From an uncultured Chloroflexota bacterium (GTDB lineage: Bacteria > Chloroflexota > Dehalococcoidia > UBA3495): 5,865 bases of DNA. Location of the stretch: NCBI GenBank assembly GCA_913052545.1, contig CAJXEF010000133.1:1-5865 (forward strand), written 5' to 3'. Both the position numbers and the translations under genes were made by a program. Below, in pieces: positions 3,862-5,865 of this stretch (position 1 is its first letter; each line of letters begins with the position of its first letter). A model generated the notes under the pieces. The model was not told where the DNA came from, ran no database searches, and worked only from the letters and a program-made list of their open reading frames with translations.

Positions 3862-5865
3862 TTATTCAGTAAATCTGTAGAACCCATAGGCCTGCATTTC
3901 ATCCCACATCGCGCCTTGTTGAGCAAACTGGATTTGTCCTTCCCTCACATGGTCTCTATATGTCATGTATTCTGGTGTTTCATGTTTCTGTACACTCACG
4001 GTAAATGCAGCGGCATCGCTCAGTGTATACCCATTCAAATTACCACTATTAGCATTCTGTGAATCATCCCGTACCTTTGTTTTTATATCATTTATAAATT
4101 CATCAAATGAGAGAGTTATGGTTGCTATTTTGTTACCGCCACCAAAATTAGGGTCCTCATCAAACGGTGCGATTTCTAATACCGGCAACTCTATAGTAGT
4201 CGGCATATTCGTTAGTTCTGCATCATAATCAGACCCGTATGGCAGCTGTGCCGAATACCACCACGGGAAGAGGGTATTTATCCCTGATGAAGTGCCTGGC
4301 CAAGCAGAACCATTACCACGCGTAACACTAGGAATACTCGGGTAGTACTCTATTGGGTCAATATGATTTCCATTCTGGAACAAAAAGTCAGCGCCGCAGT
4401 GAGGTACTCTATCACCGAAATACTGTTCACAAACATCTGTTTGCACTTTCTGTTCAGTTTTATCCCATTTCCATATGGCTATTCCACCAGGGAAAGCTCC
4501 TGGGTTATCACCAAAATTAACCGAATCTGAATTCACATATATTTGTGAATCATATCCAGTAGAGCCGTATAGCTCTAGCAAATAGTGTCCTTTTACTTCT
4601 TGAGTGTCTCTCTCTATTATTGCCGGTACCTTAATTATGTTAAATCCGTTCGCATTTCCTCTACTATTTAGAACCCCAGTAATACCGTTAAGATCAAGGG
4701 CATTATCAACATCAGTTATATATCGAGGTCCATATATATTCACCAGTAGCTGCGCATCTGTGAACGGTTCTTCTGGTTCTTCGAATTCTGCCTTAACCAT
4801 GCTCCATGCTGTGAAAGGTGGCCACTTTTTGCCACTACTATTACCATCCCTGTCACCCATAATATCTAGGGGTCCCGTTTTATTAGGCCCAGCAGGTTCG
4901 CCTCTGTGGTAGTAATCGGGCAATCCAAAATACGCATGACCCAATTCATGTCCCCATGTCCGGAGGGCCTCTTCATGTGATACATCAAGTGCGGTTTGTT
5001 GAGAGCCCGTTGGAGGTGATGCCATCCCTATTACGCTCCAAGGTGAGCTATCTGGTCCTCCTACACCCCATACGTAAATCGGAGTTACATTCCTAAAATA
5101 ATGCGACCACTCTCCTGTTCTATCTTGCTCACTTCCCATATTGGAATCATCGATCAGCCAGTCCCTATCTGGCAAGTATGGCGCTAGCAAGTTATATGAG
5201 CCATCTTTATGCGCTATATTTCTGTACCTCAATCGATCAAAAATTTGGTCCATTTCTTCGCGTATTGTGGTGTCTTCTGCCCAATCAGGACAAGAATCAA
5301 AAGCTTTGCGCGCCTCTTTTTCCCATAGGCGTCCACAATTACCGCCAATGTACGGTTTGTTTCTGTCGATTTGGACGGATTTAACAACGTGGCCAGCCCT
5401 ATCACGAATTGGAGATATAGCAAATTTACCGGAACTCAAGTCATCGAAATAATGACCTGGTGTGTCCCCTTCCATTCCGTAGAGAAGATTATCAATATCT
5501 TCTAGAGTTAAACATAGTCGCTCTCCGATCCGATGCGCAAGCAATGGTTCTTGTTCCCCTCTACATTCTGAGTCGCTGTAAGTAATCAGAAGTGGTAGGG
5601 TGAACCTTGTCATCTCAGCAGTAGTGAATGTCCAAGAGCTAACATCCTCAATAAGACCTGATAAAACCTGTATATTGCCACCGGCTAATTCAATGCCGGA
5701 ATTTGGATTCACTGAGACCTTGTAGGTAGTTCCTCCATACAAAGGTACGTCTGGTATAAAACTGAGAATCTGACTTGAAGTCTCTGCTAGCTGGGTTGTT
5801 TCACCATCTACCTGAGCCAATTGTGAGTCATCACAAAGAGAGTCGGCACATTCAAATAATGAGAT
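3862..5865 (-). CDS. Secreted M6-like metalloprotease with N-terminal Ig-like domain, N-terminus cut by window edge
   Basis: The frame is open to the window edge, giving 667 visible residues; the true start and any signal peptide lie outside. Visible residues about 25-85 resemble a bacterial Ig-like (Big_5/SbsA-type) domain: PDVPLYGGTTYKVSV, a GIELAGGN turn, and a closing WTFTT strand. The peptidase domain follows, with the zinc motif HELGH (306-310), GLPDYY (314-319) and a Met-turn-like LDIMG (333-337), as in M6 (immune inhibitor A-like) proteases that cleave extracellular proteins. Further M6-like signs are GHYLLELYG (426-434) and PGGIAIWKWD (459-468). The final ~90 residues match nothing recognised. 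Eight visible cysteines (6, 11, 101, 118, 177, 192, 479, 490) suit an exported, disulfide-bonded protein. Export is inferred. The gap from HExxH to the glycine is one residue longer than usual. It is separated from the downstream metabolic genes by a hairpin and is probably unrelated to them. Confidence 0.87.
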   Translation of the reverse strand: MSLFECADSLCDDSQLAQVDGETTQLAETSSQILSFIPDVPLYGGTTYKVSVNPNSGIELAGGNIQVLSGLIEDVSSWTFTTAEMTRFTLPLLITYSDSECRGEQEPLLAHRIGERLCLTLEDIDNLLYGMEGDTPGHYFDDLSSGKFAISPIRDRAGHVVKSVQIDRNKPYIGGNCGRLWEKEARKAFDSCPDWAEDTTIREEMDQIFDRLRYRNIAHKDGSYNLLAPYLPDRDWLIDDSNMGSEQDRTGEWSHYFRNVTPIYVWGVGGPDSSPWSVIGMASPPTGSQQTALDVSHEEALRTWGHELGHAYFGLPDYYHRGEPAGPNKTGPLDIMGDRDGNSSGKKWPPFTAWSMVKAEFEEPEEPFTDAQLLVNIYGPRYITDVDNALDLNGITGVLNSRGNANGFNIIKVPAIIERDTQEVKGHYLLELYGSTGYDSQIYVNSDSVNFGDNPGAFPGGIAIWKWDKTEQKVQTDVCEQYFGDRVPHCGADFLFQNGNHIDPIEYYPSIPSVTRGNGSAWPGTSSGINTLFPWWYSAQLPYGSDYDAELTNMPTTIELPVLEIAPFDEDPNFGGGNKIATITLSFDEFINDIKTKVRDDSQNANSGNLNGYTLSDAAAFTVSVQKHETPEYMTYRDHVREGQIQFAQQGAMWDEMQAYGFYRFTE

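Noticed and set aside
3965..5452. Several plus-strand frames and one minus-strand frame (5229-5423) inside the protease
   Set aside because: All lie within the continuous M6-like coding frame and show no recognisable protein features.
3862..5820. A protease starting at the TTG at 5820
   Set aside because: The frame continues upstream without a stop to the window edge, including more cysteine-bearing sequence, and a start there would give an exported-type protease with no signal peptide. The gene is treated as partial.
1..5865. CRISPR array, tRNA, rRNA, insertion sequence ends or defence genes
   Set aside because: No regularly spaced repeats, cloverleaf-like sequence, transposase, paired terminal repeats or nuclease/defence proteins were seen on either strand.

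Overview
The window holds six protein-coding genes, all read from the minus strand. There is no sign of an RNA gene, CRISPR array, insertion sequence or plus-strand gene. Base composition is moderate to AT-leaning. The enzyme mix is a luciferase-like flavin monooxygenase, a DAO-type flavoprotein, an SDR dehydrogenase, an Ada-type zinc domain and a secreted M6-like protease with an Ig-like domain. This fits a free-living heterotrophic bacterium; an uncultured marine Chloroflexota of the SAR202 type, known for expanded flavoenzyme families, is one plausible host. That is inference only, because no phylogenetic marker is present.

In transcription order (right to left): (1) positions 5865-3862 hold a large secreted M6-like metalloprotease that is cut at its N-terminus by the window edge. 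(2) A non-coding gap (3861-3626) carries a long hairpin at 3775-3815, a likely transcription terminator separating the protease from the rest. (3) 3625-3305 encodes a 106-residue protein resembling a dimeric alpha-beta barrel (NIPSNAP/ABM-like). (4) 3216-2098 encodes an FAD-dependent DAO-family oxidoreductase. (5) 2000-1245 encodes a classical SDR dehydrogenase. (6) 1255-1049 encodes a stand-alone Ada metal-binding domain whose start overlaps the SDR stop. (7) 984-1 encodes a luciferase-like (LLM) flavin-dependent monooxygenase whose C-terminus is cut by the window edge.

The five genes downstream of the hairpin are co-directional with gaps of 64-97 bases and one 11-base overlap. They look like one or two transcription units: a possible promoter precedes the SDR gene and a weaker one precedes the FAD gene. 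A plausible reading is a small catabolic cluster in which flavin oxidases or monooxygenases and an SDR act in turn on an organic substrate. The substrate cannot be read from the sequence. The Ada-domain protein is the odd member, since its family is known for alkylation sensing and repair rather than catabolism.
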